NCBI GenBank assembly: GCA_937988775.1
Contig: CALKHP010000030.1
Span: 186,001 to 250,000 of the forward strand
DNA from: an uncultured Alphaproteobacteria bacterium
Lineage (GTDB): Bacteria > Pseudomonadota > Alphaproteobacteria > Rhizobiales > Beijerinckiaceae
Length of the DNA: 64,000 nt
Reading direction: 5' to 3'
A program made the translations under genes and the position numbers. This document shows positions 8,306 through 17,059 of this stretch, piece after piece. The stretch's first letter is position 1, and each line of letters starts with the position of its first letter. A model generated the notes under the pieces. The model did no database searches, had not been told where the DNA came from, and saw only the letters and a list, made by a program, of their open reading frames with translations.

Positions 8306-9094
8306 TCAGTGACGGTTGACCGCGAGATCGAGCGCCTTGCGGGTCTCGATCAACTCGAACAGCACGCCCTTCAACGTCTGGACATCCTCGGCGGAGAAAC
8401 GCGGCCCGGCTGGTTCGGCCCGGCGATCGAGCGCGGCCGGCGCGCCTTCGCGATGCTGCTTCGGCAAACCGCCGCGCACGATGGACACATTGGCGTTGGC
8501 GACGTAGCGCCCGGGAGCGGCCGGGAGCGGCGCCGATGCAGGCTCGGGGGCCGGAGCGGCCGTCTCCGGAACGGGTCCGGGAGCAGGAGCATCGGGCGCA
8601 TCCGCCTCGTCCTCCCCGGCGGCCAATGAGGCGGATGGCGCAGCGTCGCGCGCCATTTCCCGCTCATCCAGCACCGCCTCGTCGAAAGCCTCGGCGGCCT
8701 GATCGGGCTCCGGCTCGTCGGGCTGAAACTGATCGTCCTGAAAGTCGTCGGGCTCGAAGCGATCCTGCACCGGAGCCGCCGGCGCGGCAGACGCCCCGGC
8801 TGCCTCGTCATCCGCCGGCTCTTCCTGCCAGGCGGCCTGGACCGCCCTGGCACCGCTTTCCTTGAGGATGCGCTGCACGCCCTTGATCGTGTAGCCCTCG
8901 CCGTAGAGCAGGTGGCGGATGCCACGCAGCAGCAGCACGTCGTCGGGGCGATAGTAGCGCCGGCCGCCGCCGCGCTTCAGCGGCTTGATCTGGGGGAAGC
9001 GCGTCTCCCAGAAGCGCAGCACATGCTGCGGCAGGTCGAGATCGTCGGCGACCTCGCTGATGGTACGGAACGCGTCGGGAGCCTTGTCGGTCAT
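8306..9094 (-). CDS. MerR family transcriptional regulator
   Basis: This 262-residue protein has an N-terminal MerR winged helix (about residues 8-75: RTISEVADDLDLPQ, VLRFWETRFPQI, GGGRRYYRPDDV). A long acidic, Pro/Ala-rich and probably disordered region follows (about 95-205), then a conserved C-terminal helix (FSAEDVQTLKGVLFELIETRKALD). There are no effector-binding cysteines like those of MerR or SoxR. I chose the ATG at 9094 over 9115 because an AGGGG element precedes it. It lies 36 bases downstream of ihfA, the usual Hyphomicrobiales order. Its target genes are unknown. Confidence 0.85.
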   Translation of the reverse strand: MTDKAPDAFRTISEVADDLDLPQHVLRFWETRFPQIKPLKRGGGRRYYRPDDVLLLRGIRHLLYGEGYTIKGVQRILKESGARAVQAAWQEEPADDEAAGASAAPAAPVQDRFEPDDFQDDQFQPDEPEPDQAAEAFDEAVLDEREMARDAAPSASLAAGEDEADAPDAPAPGPVPETAAPAPEPASAPLPAAPGRYVANANVSIVRGGLPKQHREGAPAALDRRAEPAGPRFSAEDVQTLKGVLFELIETRKALDLAVNRH

Positions 9095-9130
9095 GCCCTG
9101 CCCCTCCCCGCTCATCGGTTTATCCCTGTG

Positions 9131-9445
9131 CTATTCGCGTTCGTCGGCGGCATCCACACCGTTGATGCGCGACTTCAACACGTTGGACGCCTTGAACACC
9201 ATCACCCGGCGCGGGGTGATCGGCACTTCGACGCCGGTCTTGGGATTGCGGCCGATGCGCTCGCTTTTCTCCCGGACGACGAAGGACCCGAAGGAGGACA
9301 GCTTCACCGTCTCGCCCTTCTCCAGGCAGTCGCAGATTTCCCTGATGACCAATTCGACAAGCTCGGCCGATTCGGTCCGTGACAGCCCAAGGCGCTGGTA
9401 GACGGCCTCCGACAGGTCCGCTCGTGTGATCGTTCGTCCGGGCAT
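9131..9445 (-). CDS. ihfA: Integration host factor subunit alpha
   Basis: This 104-residue member of the HU/IHF DNA-bending family pairs with IhfB to bend DNA at specific sites during transcription, replication and recombination. The family signature is visible: ADLSEAVYQRLGLSR at the start, KLSSFGSFVVREK, and the minor-groove arm GRNPKTGVEVPITPRRV with its intercalating proline. Presence of LSRTESAELVE and a genome position beside fabH and the MerR gene favour the alpha subunit over HU or IhfB. It is transcribed with fabH upstream, about 155 bases away, so it may have its own promoter. Confidence 0.92.
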   Translation of the reverse strand: MPGRTITRADLSEAVYQRLGLSRTESAELVELVIREICDCLEKGETVKLSSFGSFVVREKSERIGRNPKTGVEVPITPRRVMVFKASNVLKSRINGVDAADERE

Positions 9446-9601
9446 TGTTCCTTGGCCTCTTGAGATGACGATTCAACAGGTTCGCAAGCCGATTCCGTTG
9501 GCTCGCACACCTCATTGAAACAGAAAGGTTATTGATGGCGGAGGCCGTGGTCAACCTTCTGTCGTCCACAGGCCCCGCCGGCTCGCGTGATATACCCGGA
9601 A

Positions 9602-10579
9602 TCACCAGCGGATCAGCGCCGATCCCCAGGTGAATCCACCGCCCATCGCCTCGATCATCACCAGATCGCCGCGCTTGATGCGGCCATCCTTGACGGCGAC
9701 GTCGAGCGCCAGGGGAATCGAGGCAGCGGAGGTATTGCCATGCCGGTCGACGGTGATGACGACCTTGTCCGAGGCGATGCCGAGCTTATGCGCCGAAGCA
9801 TCGATGATGCGCTTGTTGGCCTGATGCGGCACGAACCAGTCGAGCGCCTCGCCGTCGGTGCCGGTGGCGGCGAAAGCGTCCCTGATGACATCGGTGACCA
9901 TGCCGACGGCATGCTTGAAGACCTCGCGGCCCTCCATGCGCAAATGGCCGGTGGTCATGGTCGATGACGGGCCGCCATCGACATAGAGCTTGGCGCGGTG
10001 GCGCCCGTCCGAGCGCAGATGCGAACTGAGCACGCCGCGATCGGCGACCGTGCCCGCGCCATCCTGCGCCTCCAGGATGACGGCGCCGGCGCCATCGCCG
10101 AACAGCACGCAGGTGCCGCGATCGTCCCAGTCGAGGATGCGCGAGAAGGTTTCCGCGCCGATCACCAGCACGCGGCGCGCCGCACCGGTGACGATGAACT
10201 TGTCGGCGGTGGCGACGGCGAACACGAAGCCCGAGCACACCGCCTGCAGGTCGAAGGCGGCGCCGTGATGCATGCCAATGGCTTCCTGCACCTGCGTCGC
10301 GGTGGCGGGAAAGGTATAGTCCGGCGTCGAGGTCGCCAGCACGATCATGTCGATATCGGCAGCGCTCAGCCCGGCATCGGCAAGGGCCGCCTGCGCGGCG
10401 CGGGTCGCCAGCATCGAGGTCGTCTCGCCATCGGCGGCGACATGGCGCTGGCGGATGCCGGTGCGCTGCACGATCCATTCGTCGGAGGTGTCGACGGTGG
10501 TGGAGAGTTCCGCATTGGTGACGGTTCGCGCCGGCAGATAGCTGCCGATCCCCCGCACTGTTGATCTTGTTAAAGTCAC
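9602..10579 (-). CDS. fabH: 3-oxoacyl-ACP synthase III
   Basis: FabH condenses acetyl-CoA with malonyl-ACP to start fatty-acid chains. The 325-residue length is typical. The catalytic triad is visible: Cys in QAVCSGFVFA (near 114), His in VPHQANKRII (near 252) and Asn in RHGNTSAAS (near 282). A thiolase-fold dimer loop is also present (GDGAGAVILEA). The start is GTG and overlaps the plsX stop (GTGA), indicating coupled translation with plsX. Confidence 0.95.
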   Translation of the reverse strand: MTLTRSTVRGIGSYLPARTVTNAELSTTVDTSDEWIVQRTGIRQRHVAADGETTSMLATRAAQAALADAGLSAADIDMIVLATSTPDYTFPATATQVQEAIGMHHGAAFDLQAVCSGFVFAVATADKFIVTGAARRVLVIGAETFSRILDWDDRGTCVLFGDGAGAVILEAQDGAGTVADRGVLSSHLRSDGRHRAKLYVDGGPSSTMTTGHLRMEGREVFKHAVGMVTDVIRDAFAATGTDGEALDWFVPHQANKRIIDASAHKLGIASDKVVITVDRHGNTSAASIPLALDVAVKDGRIKRGDLVMIEAMGGGFTWGSALIRW

Positions 10580-11649
10580 GGCGAGGGCAACTCCGCACGT
10601 TCCGGCTTGAGGCTGCCAGCATCGGGCTGGCCGTGATAGGCGTTCAGCGTTTCGCTGATCTTTTCGAGGAGGCCGTGATCGACCATATCGAAAGCAAGAT
10701 CAATAGCGGCCGCGAAGCCAAGCGCATCCGTGCCGCCGTGGCTCTTGATCACGACGCCGTTGAGGCCGAGGAAAACGCCGCCATTGGCGCGCCTGGGGTC
10801 CATCTTCTCCTTCAGCGCCCGGAAAGCGCCGCGCGCGAAGATATAGCCGATCTTGGACATGAACGAGCGACTCATCGCCGCGCGAAGGTATTCGGCGATC
10901 TGCTTGGCGGTGCCCTCGGCGGTCTTCAGCGCGATATTGCCGGAAAACCCTTCCGTGACCACGACATCGACCTTGCCCTTGCCGATATCGTCGCCCTCGA
11001 CATAGCCGGCATAGGCGAGGCCGGGCAGGTTGGCCTCGCGCAGGATGCGACCGGCCGCCTTGACCTCCTCGACGCCCTTGATCTCCTCGACGCCGACATT
11101 GAGCAGGCCGACGCTCGCCTTCTCGATATCGAACACGATGCGCGCCATCGACGAGCCCATCACGGCGAGGTCGACGAGGTGCTGGGCATCCGCCCCGATC
11201 GAGGCGCCGACATCGAGCACCACCGATTCGCCCTTGACGTTGGGCCACAGGGCGGCGAGCGCCGGGCGGTCGATCTTGGCCATGGTGCGCAGGCAGAACG
11301 CCGCCATCGCCATCAGCGCGCCGGTATTGCCGGCCGAGACGCAGGCCGCCGCCTCGCCCTTCTTCACCGCCTCGATCGCCTTCCACATCGAGGATTTCCA
11401 GCGCCCCTGCCTGAGCGCCACGCTCGGCTTGTCATCCATGTTCACCGCGACTTCGGTGTGCAGGAAGGTCGAGCGCTCGCGCACGAGCGGATGCTGCTCG
11501 AGCACCGGCAGCACGGCCTGCTCCTTGCCGTAAATGGCGAAGGTCAGGTTCGGGTGCCGTTCCAGCGCCAGCGCCGCGCCGGCGATGACGATAGCGGGGC
11601 CGTGGTCGCCGCCCATGGCATCGAGGGCAATGCAGATTTTCTTTGACAT
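10576..11649 (-). CDS. plsX: Phosphate acyltransferase
   Basis: PlsX converts acyl-ACP to acyl-phosphate, the donor used by PlsY (encoded at 19.0-19.6 kb). The 357-residue protein starts with the family signature CIALDAMGGDHGPA and has VSAGNTGALMA (near 102) and TEGFSGNIALKT (near 223). It is a soluble, peripheral membrane enzyme. It overlaps fabH and lies 111 bases downstream of the DUF177 gene. No rpmF lies between DUF177 and plsX, unlike in E. coli. Confidence 0.95.
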   Translation of the reverse strand: MSKKICIALDAMGGDHGPAIVIAGAALALERHPNLTFAIYGKEQAVLPVLEQHPLVRERSTFLHTEVAVNMDDKPSVALRQGRWKSSMWKAIEAVKKGEAAACVSAGNTGALMAMAAFCLRTMAKIDRPALAALWPNVKGESVVLDVGASIGADAQHLVDLAVMGSSMARIVFDIEKASVGLLNVGVEEIKGVEEVKAAGRILREANLPGLAYAGYVEGDDIGKGKVDVVVTEGFSGNIALKTAEGTAKQIAEYLRAAMSRSFMSKIGYIFARGAFRALKEKMDPRRANGGVFLGLNGVVIKSHGGTDALGFAAAIDLAFDMVDHGLLEKISETLNAYHGQPDAGSLKPERAELPSP

Positions 11650-11760
11650 CAGGTGTGACCGATAACGGACGGCAATGGGCTTGGCGAGGCCAAAAAAGCG
11701 CGCGGCGGCTGCATGCGGATAATTAGGGTCGCATCGGCGTGACGCAAGCGCCGGCCGGCG

Positions 11761-12294
11761 TCAATGCGAACGGGCCTTGAGGGCGGCAAGGCGGGCGAAG
11801 GGCGATGGCGGCTCGTCATCATCAGTGCCAAGCATGAAGACCGCGCCCGGCTTGCGCGGGTAGACATCAAGCCCAAGCGCAAAGAATTCGCTGGCGATGG
11901 CGCCGAGGTCGATGCGCTCGCGCATGATCGGGTCCGGCGGGTCCTCGGCCTCGATATCATCGGCCGCGGCGGCGGCCGCGGCCATGGCGGCCGCCTTGTC
12001 GGGCGGCGCGAAGCGCATGTCGACCGGCTCCTCGAGCGTGGTGGCGAACGCCTCCATGGTGACGACGCAGACCTGCTCGAACGCCGCGCGCACCGTGCCG
12101 CGCACGCGCAGCATCCGGCCCGAAAGCGGGGTGACCTTGAAATGCGCCGTCAGCGATTCGATCGAGGGCAGTGAGAGTTCGTGCGCGAGCGCGGCGCATT
12201 CGGCCGGCGTGGCGGCGATATCGTCCTCGATGCCGCCTTCCGGCAGCGCGGAAACCTGGAGCGGTCGCGAGAATGCCAGGCTGGCCTCAGTCAT
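11761..12294 (-). CDS. DUF177 / YceD family protein
   Basis: This 177-residue protein belongs to the YceD/DUF177 family, linked in other bacteria to 23S rRNA accumulation. The N-terminal part reads SRPLQVSALPEGG, the core has a RVRGTVRAAFEQVCVVTMEAF pattern, and the C-terminal part is acidic and ends near SPFARLAALKAR. Alpha-type members such as this lack some of the cysteines of other YceD proteins. The ATG overlaps the upstream stop (ATGA). Its place directly before plsX matches the usual order. Confidence 0.85.
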   Translation of the reverse strand: MTEASLAFSRPLQVSALPEGGIEDDIAATPAECAALAHELSLPSIESLTAHFKVTPLSGRMLRVRGTVRAAFEQVCVVTMEAFATTLEEPVDMRFAPPDKAAAMAAAAAAADDIEAEDPPDPIMRERIDLGAIASEFFALGLDVYPRKPGAVFMLGTDDDEPPSPFARLAALKARSH

Positions 12295-12860
12295 GAACGT
12301 GCCTCCGAAGGGTCGGCCAGAGGTTCGGTCGGCACCACGAAATCCGCAGCGCCAAGCGCGAGGATACCGGCGAGATCGCGCGTGGACAAGGCAGCGGCCA
12401 CGCCCGCCGCATAGGCCGCGACCGGCCTGGCGCTCGCCACGGCCTCGGGTTCCGTGCCGACGCCGAGCAGGTTGCGCGCAAGCGTCGCCTCGGGATCGCC
12501 GCCGGGCGCCAGCATGGCATCGTAGGCGGCAAGGCGGCCGAAATAGGCGCCGGCGAGCGTCTTCATCTTGCGCGGCACGCCCATATCGCCAATGCCGATC
12601 TCGCGCATCGCCGAATCGAGATCGGCGAAGAAACATTCGGTCAGCAATTGCCCGACGCGCGCGGCCGGCGCGCCGATCGCCTTCAATTGCCGCTGCACCA
12701 GCGCGACATGCAGCGTCAGCGCCTCGAAGCGGCCCTCGAGCGAATCGGGCACATGCAGCGCGGTGTAGAGCGGCGGCTGGCGCGAGGCGGCCACGATCTC
12801 CACATAGAGGCGCTCGACCGCCTTTTTCTCGTCATCGCCACGAAACAGGCCGAAAATCAT
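12291..12860 (-). CDS. Ubiquinol-cytochrome c chaperone family protein (CBP3-like)
   Basis: This 189-residue protein matches the ubiquinol-cytochrome c chaperone family, related to mitochondrial Cbp3, which helps assemble cytochrome b of complex III. Typical features are an N-terminal helix FGLFRGDDEKKAVERLY, then YTALHVPDSLEGRFEALTLHV and the DSAMREIGIGDMGVPRKMKTLA segment. The reading frame also opens at a GTG one codon earlier. Its stop overlaps the DUF177 start, so they form one operon. It is divergent from bamE, with the shared promoter region between them. Confidence 0.85.
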   Translation of the reverse strand: MIFGLFRGDDEKKAVERLYVEIVAASRQPPLYTALHVPDSLEGRFEALTLHVALVQRQLKAIGAPAARVGQLLTECFFADLDSAMREIGIGDMGVPRKMKTLAGAYFGRLAAYDAMLAPGGDPEATLARNLLGVGTEPEAVASARPVAAYAAGVAAALSTRDLAGILALGAADFVVPTEPLADPSEARS

Positions 12861-12994
12861 CACCTGGCTCCACAGTTGGGCTCCATAGCCTCACTCTTGC
12901 CACGCCAAACATGGATTGCAATTGCGCCGCGCGTGCGGTTCCGCCATAAGCACCGGCGGACAGATAAACGCTGGATCGCGGCGGGGTAAGAGGC

Positions 12995-13438
12995 ATGAGC
13001 AAGAAAATCCGGGCAGGCATGGGCGCCAAGCTGCTTTGCGTCGCCGCGCTGGCGCTCCTGACCGGAGCCTGCCAATCCCGCACCTTCACGCGCGGCTACG
13101 TCGCCGACCCGAATGCGCTGGAGCAGATCAAGCCCGGCTCGAGCGCCGAGCAGGTCGTGCTGGTGATGGGCACGCCCTCGACCGTCTCCACCGTCGGCGG
13201 CAAGACGTATTACTACGTCACCCAGCAGGTGTCGCAGAGCTTCCAGTTCATGCCGAAGCACATTACCGACCAGCGCGTGCTGACCGTCTATCTCGACAAG
13301 AACAACAAGGTCGAGCGGCTGGCCAATTACGGCCTGAAGGACGGCAAGATCTTCGATTTCATCAGCGAGAAAACCCCGAGCGGCGGGCAGGAGCAATCCA
13401 TTCTCGGGCAGTTGATGCATCTGCCGGGCAGCCGCTGA
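12995..13438 (+). CDS. bamE: Outer membrane assembly lipoprotein BamE
   Basis: BamE is a small lipoprotein of the BAM complex that inserts beta-barrel proteins in the outer membrane. This 147-residue protein has a signal peptide with lipobox LTGAC (Cys26) and the SmpA/OmlA domain (about 40-115: LEQIKPGSSAEQVVLVMGTPS, then YYYVTQQVSQSF). The C-terminal tail (about 115-147) is longer than in E. coli, as is usual in rhizobia. It is transcribed alone, away from the bc1 chaperone operon. Confidence 0.9.
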   Translation: MSKKIRAGMGAKLLCVAALALLTGACQSRTFTRGYVADPNALEQIKPGSSAEQVVLVMGTPSTVSTVGGKTYYYVTQQVSQSFQFMPKHITDQRVLTVYLDKNNKVERLANYGLKDGKIFDFISEKTPSGGQEQSILGQLMHLPGSR

Positions 13439-13478
13439 CGGCGACAGCCCGCGCGTCAGACTGTCATCAGGCAGCCGT

Positions 13479-13694
13479 TCAGCCCATGCGGCGGCGGATC
13501 ATCGCGGCAAAGCGGCCGCACCCGAAGGCCGCGAGCGCGCAGGCGGCGGTAATGGCGAGCAACTGGACCGTCTGAACCGCCTCGCCGCGCAGCGTGCGCG
13601 CCGCGATCAGCACGACGATCAGGCCGCAAACGCCCCACAGCAGCCATCCGAGGGCTCGGAGGCTGCCGATGAGCATCGCGACGGAAAACGGCAT
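13479..13694 (-). CDS. Small membrane protein, 71 residues
   Basis: This small protein of unknown function has two predicted transmembrane segments (about residues 10-30 and 42-60) and a basic end (RFAAMIRRRMG). Its ATG lies 2 bases after the gatA stop codon, and a GGTGGTGAG element inside the end of gatA may serve as ribosome binding site. It is therefore the last gene of the gatC-gatA operon. The length and position suggest a conserved hypothetical; I cannot name a family. Confidence 0.6.
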   Translation of the reverse strand: MPFSVAMLIGSLRALGWLLWGVCGLIVVLIAARTLRGEAVQTVQLLAITAACALAAFGCGRFAAMIRRRMG

Positions 13695-13695
13695 C

Positions 13696-15171
13696 TCACC
13701 ACCATTTCGCGGCGCGGAAGCGCCCGGCGGCCTGCTCGATGACCTGCGCGCTGGCGAACAGGGTTTCCTCGTCAAAAGGCCGGCCGATAAGCTGCAGGCC
13801 GAGCGGCAGCCCCTGCCCGTCAACGCCCGCCGGCACGGCGATGCCGGGCAGGCCGGCCATGTTGACCGTCACCGTGAAAACGTCGTTCAGATACATCTCG
13901 ACCGGCGAGGCATTCGCCATCTCGGCGAGCCCGAAGGCGGCGGACGGCGTCGCCGGCGTCAGGATGGCATCGACGCCGCTGGCATAGACCTGCTCGAAAT
14001 CGCGCTTGATCAGGCTGCGGATTTTCTGGGCGCGCACATAATAGGCATCGTAATAGCCGGCCGAGAGCACATAGGTGCCGATCATGATGCGGCGCTTGAC
14101 CTCGCGGCCGAAGCCGGCGGCGCGGGTCTGCTCGTACATGTCAACGATATCGCGGCCATTGACGCGCAGGCCGTAGCGCACGCCGTCGTAGCGCGCGAGG
14201 TTCGACGAGGCCTCGGCCGGCGCGACGATATAATACACCGGCAGCGCGCTGTGGGTATGGGGCAGCGAGACATCGACGATCTCGGCGCCGGCATCACGCA
14301 GCATGCGCGCGCCCTCGGCCCAGAGCTTCTCGATCTCGGCCGGCATGCCCTCGACACGGTATTCCCGCGGAATGCCGATCTTCAGCCCCTTGACGCCACG
14401 GCGCGTCGCGGCTTCGAAATCCGGCACGGCGAGATCGACGGAGGTGGTGTCCTTCGGATCATGGCCGGCCATCGAGCCGAGCATCACGGCGCAATCGGCG
14501 ACGGTCTTGCCGATCGGCCCGGCCTGGTCGAGCGACGAGGCAAAGGCGACGATGCCCCAGCGCGAACAACGGCCATAGGTCGGCTTGATGCCGACCGTGC
14601 CGGTGAAGGCGGCCGGCTGGCGGATCGAGCCGCCGGTATCGGTGGCGGTGGCCGCCAGGCACAGGTCGGCCGCGACCGCGGCGGCCGAGCCGCCGGAGGA
14701 GCCGCCCGGCACGAGCGCCGCATTGGAGCCGGCGCGGCGCCACGGGTTGACGACCGGGCCGAAAGCGCTGGTCTCGTTCGACGAACCCATGGCGAATTCG
14801 TCGTTGTTGAGCTTGCCGAGCAGCACCGCGCCATCGCGCCACAGCCGGCTGGTGACGGTCGATTCATAGTTGGGCACGAAATTGCCGAGGATTTTCGAGC
14901 ACGCTGTGGTGCGCACGCCGTCGGTGCAGAACAGATCCTTGATGCCGAGCGGCAGGCCCTCGAGCGGGCCGCCCTCGCCCTTCGCCAGACGCTCGTCGGC
15001 GCGGGCCGCCATTTTCAGCGCCTGCTCCGGCGTCTCGAGCACATAGGCGTTGAGCCCGCGCGCCTGCTCCATGGCACCGAGGAAGGCCCTGGTCAGTTCG
15101 GTCGCACTGATGCGGCGGGCTTTCAGCGCGTCGCGTGCCTCGGTCAGCGTCAGGGAAGTGGCGTCGGTCAT
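13696..15171 (-). CDS. gatA: Asp-tRNA(Asn)/Glu-tRNA(Gln) amidotransferase subunit A
   Basis: GatA hydrolyses glutamine and passes ammonia to GatB, which amidates misacylated Asp-tRNA(Asn) or Glu-tRNA(Gln). This 491-residue protein has the amidase signature with the Ser-cisSer-Lys triad: Lys in GLPLGIKDLFC (near 77), and the serines in PGGSSGGSAAAVA and ATDTGGSIRQPAAF (near 150-185). It is read from gatC with a 45-base gap. gatB is not in the window, so the complex must be completed from elsewhere. Confidence 0.95.
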   Translation of the reverse strand: MTDATSLTLTEARDALKARRISATELTRAFLGAMEQARGLNAYVLETPEQALKMAARADERLAKGEGGPLEGLPLGIKDLFCTDGVRTTACSKILGNFVPNYESTVTSRLWRDGAVLLGKLNNDEFAMGSSNETSAFGPVVNPWRRAGSNAALVPGGSSGGSAAAVAADLCLAATATDTGGSIRQPAAFTGTVGIKPTYGRCSRWGIVAFASSLDQAGPIGKTVADCAVMLGSMAGHDPKDTTSVDLAVPDFEAATRRGVKGLKIGIPREYRVEGMPAEIEKLWAEGARMLRDAGAEIVDVSLPHTHSALPVYYIVAPAEASSNLARYDGVRYGLRVNGRDIVDMYEQTRAAGFGREVKRRIMIGTYVLSAGYYDAYYVRAQKIRSLIKRDFEQVYASGVDAILTPATPSAAFGLAEMANASPVEMYLNDVFTVTVNMAGLPGIAVPAGVDGQGLPLGLQLIGRPFDEETLFASAQVIEQAAGRFRAAKWW

Positions 15172-15216
15172 CGAAAATCCGTCTTCGTTATCTTTGTGTG
15201 AGCCAGGCGCTGCGCC

Positions 15217-15504
15217 TTATTCGACCACCTTGGGCACGACGTAATAATCATCCTCGCGCGCCGGCGCGTTGGCGAGCACGCGCGCCGCATCGCCGCCGTC
15301 ATCGATGACGTCGTGGCGTTTCTTCATCGCCATCGGCGTCACCGAGGTCATCGGCTCGATGCCGTCGACATTCACGGCGTTCAACTGCTCGACGAAACCG
15401 AGGATGGCGTTGATCTCGCCCTGGAAATGCGGCAGCTCGTCATCGCTGATCGCGATATGCGCCAATCGCCCGATGCGACGGACGGTCGCCTGATCGACAG
15501 ACAT
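15217..15504 (-). CDS. gatC: Asp-tRNA(Asn)/Glu-tRNA(Gln) amidotransferase subunit C
   Basis: GatC is the small subunit that stabilises GatA. This 95-residue protein has the family pattern: VRRIGRLAHIAISDDEL at the N terminus, ILGFVEQLNAVNVDGIEPMTSV in the middle and DDYYVVPKVVE at the end. The ATG at 15504 (MSVDQATVRR) was chosen because the frame upstream is not conserved in character. It starts the gatC-gatA unit. Confidence 0.93.
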   Translation of the reverse strand: MSVDQATVRRIGRLAHIAISDDELPHFQGEINAILGFVEQLNAVNVDGIEPMTSVTPMAMKKRHDVIDDGGDAARVLANAPAREDDYYVVPKVVE

Positions 15505-15629
15505 CGAAAACTCCAGTCTCGCGCGGGTTTGACGAATTATCACCCGCGCCTCGCCCGGCTATAGCATCCCGGCTTTTCGCGGCGCAACGCGGGAAACGCC
15601 GAGCGCCCGAACTGACCGGCGGTTGGCGC

Positions 15630-16082
15630 TCAGTGGCTGTCGGCCTGGTTGATGATCGTCTTGCCGCGCGGAACGAAGTCGAGGCCGCCGCTCACGCCGA
15701 AAAACGTGCCCCAGGTGCCGAACAGCCAGGCGACGAGCAGCGTCCAGGCGGCAATGCGCCCGCGCCGCTCGGTGATGTCGGGCAGCACGCTGCGCCGCCG
15801 CCTTCGGCGCCGTGGCGGAGTGAAGCTGGCAAAGGCCTGCGGCACGCGCGTCACCCGGATCGGTGCGTGCGGCATGTGCATGATCCGATCCGCCGGAATG
15901 CGCCGGCGAGGCGGCGAAACCACCGGCAGCCCGGCCTGGCCGAAGCGCGCGCCAGCGGGGCCACGCAACGAATAGGCCTGGTCGGCGCATGGTGCGTGCA
16001 GCGCAACCCGCATCCAGGAGGCGGGGTCGATCGCAGCCGAATCGACCAGCAGGACGAAGCCCTCGCCCGTCCTGTCGCTCAT
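15630..16082 (-). CDS. Hypothetical protein with C-terminal membrane segment
   Basis: I do not recognise this protein. From the ATG at 16082 it has 150 residues: an N-terminal soluble part (EGFVLLVDSAAIDPASWMRVALH), a run of seven or more arginines in the middle (PPRRRRRRRSVLPD), and one transmembrane segment near the end (WTLLVAWLFGTWGTFFGV). The start is uncertain, since the frame stays open to 16157. It may be a membrane-anchored basic protein. It lies between gatC and the UPF0173 gene on the same strand. Confidence 0.5.
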   Translation of the reverse strand: MSDRTGEGFVLLVDSAAIDPASWMRVALHAPCADQAYSLRGPAGARFGQAGLPVVSPPRRRIPADRIMHMPHAPIRVTRVPQAFASFTPPRRRRRRRSVLPDITERRGRIAAWTLLVAWLFGTWGTFFGVSGGLDFVPRGKTIINQADSH

Positions 16083-16220
16083 CTCCTGGCCAGTCTCCTG
16101 CCCTGCACCGTCGGAAGCCGTCACCGTCCACATCCTGGTTAGCGGATGGTGAAGCATTTCACATCAGTGTGTCCCATTCGAGGACGAGCTGGACTCAGGG
16201 TAAACGCGCCTGGCCCGGTT

Positions 16221-16925
16221 TCAGATATCGACCGCGCCGCCGCTTTCCAGCTCGACGAGCTTGGTGGCACTGATGCCGAGTTCCTGCCGGAAGGCCGCGA
16301 CGGTGCCGGTCAGTGCCGGGAACGTGCCGTAATGGCAGGGCACGACGAAATCGACATGCGGGAAAAACCGGCGGATGGCAACCGCGGCGCTGCGCGGCCC
16401 CATGGTGAAACGGTCGCCGATCGGCACGATCACCACCTTCGGCTCGTGCAATTCGTCAATCAGGCTCATGTCGCTGAAAATCTCGGTGTCGCCCATATGG
16501 TAGATGGCGCGCTCGTCGCCGGCGGGCTTGAGGACGATGCCGGCGGGCTCGCCAAGCGGCAGCCATTCGCCATCGATCAACTCGATCGACGAATGGATCG
16601 CATGCGTCATCGTGACATGGAACGGTCCGAAATCGACGCCGCCGCCGTGGTTGAGCGGCGAAACATTCTCGATCCCCTTGGTGCCGAGCCATGTGCAAAG
16701 CTCATAATTCGCAATCACCATGGCACCGGTTTTCCTGGCGATTTCGACCGTATCGCCGACATGATCGCCATGGCCATGGGTCAGGACGATGTGGCTGATG
16801 CCCTTGGACACCTTGGCGACATCGCCCTTGAAGCTGGGATTCCCGCTCAAAAATGGATCGATCAGCACCGAGGTGTCCGCGAGATCGACACGAAATGCCG
16901 AATGGCCAAGCCAGGTCAGCTTCAT
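16221..16925 (-). CDS. UPF0173 metal-dependent hydrolase (beta-lactamase fold)
   Basis: This 234-residue cytoplasmic protein has the metallo-beta-lactamase fold. It begins MKLTWLGHSAFRVD and shows the metal-binding motif LTHGHGDHVGDT (near 50-60), a further His region (YHMGDTEIF) and the C-terminal VPCHYGTFP. These mark the UPF0173 group, whose substrate is unknown. The ATG at 16925 is the conserved start; the frame upstream is not. It is divergent from ruvX. Confidence 0.88.
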   Translation of the reverse strand: MKLTWLGHSAFRVDLADTSVLIDPFLSGNPSFKGDVAKVSKGISHIVLTHGHGDHVGDTVEIARKTGAMVIANYELCTWLGTKGIENVSPLNHGGGVDFGPFHVTMTHAIHSSIELIDGEWLPLGEPAGIVLKPAGDERAIYHMGDTEIFSDMSLIDELHEPKVVIVPIGDRFTMGPRSAAVAIRRFFPHVDFVVPCHYGTFPALTGTVAAFRQELGISATKLVELESGGAVDI

Positions 16926-17059
16926 GTGGTTCTTCCTTTTTTGCTGGAAAAGTCGATTGGGCCTGTTGAATCCGCGCCGGTATGGAAGTTCAGCGCGGAG
17001 CCGGCAAGTGCTAATGCTCACCTTGGGCGATTTGCCCCGCGCAACGGATCGGAGAATCG

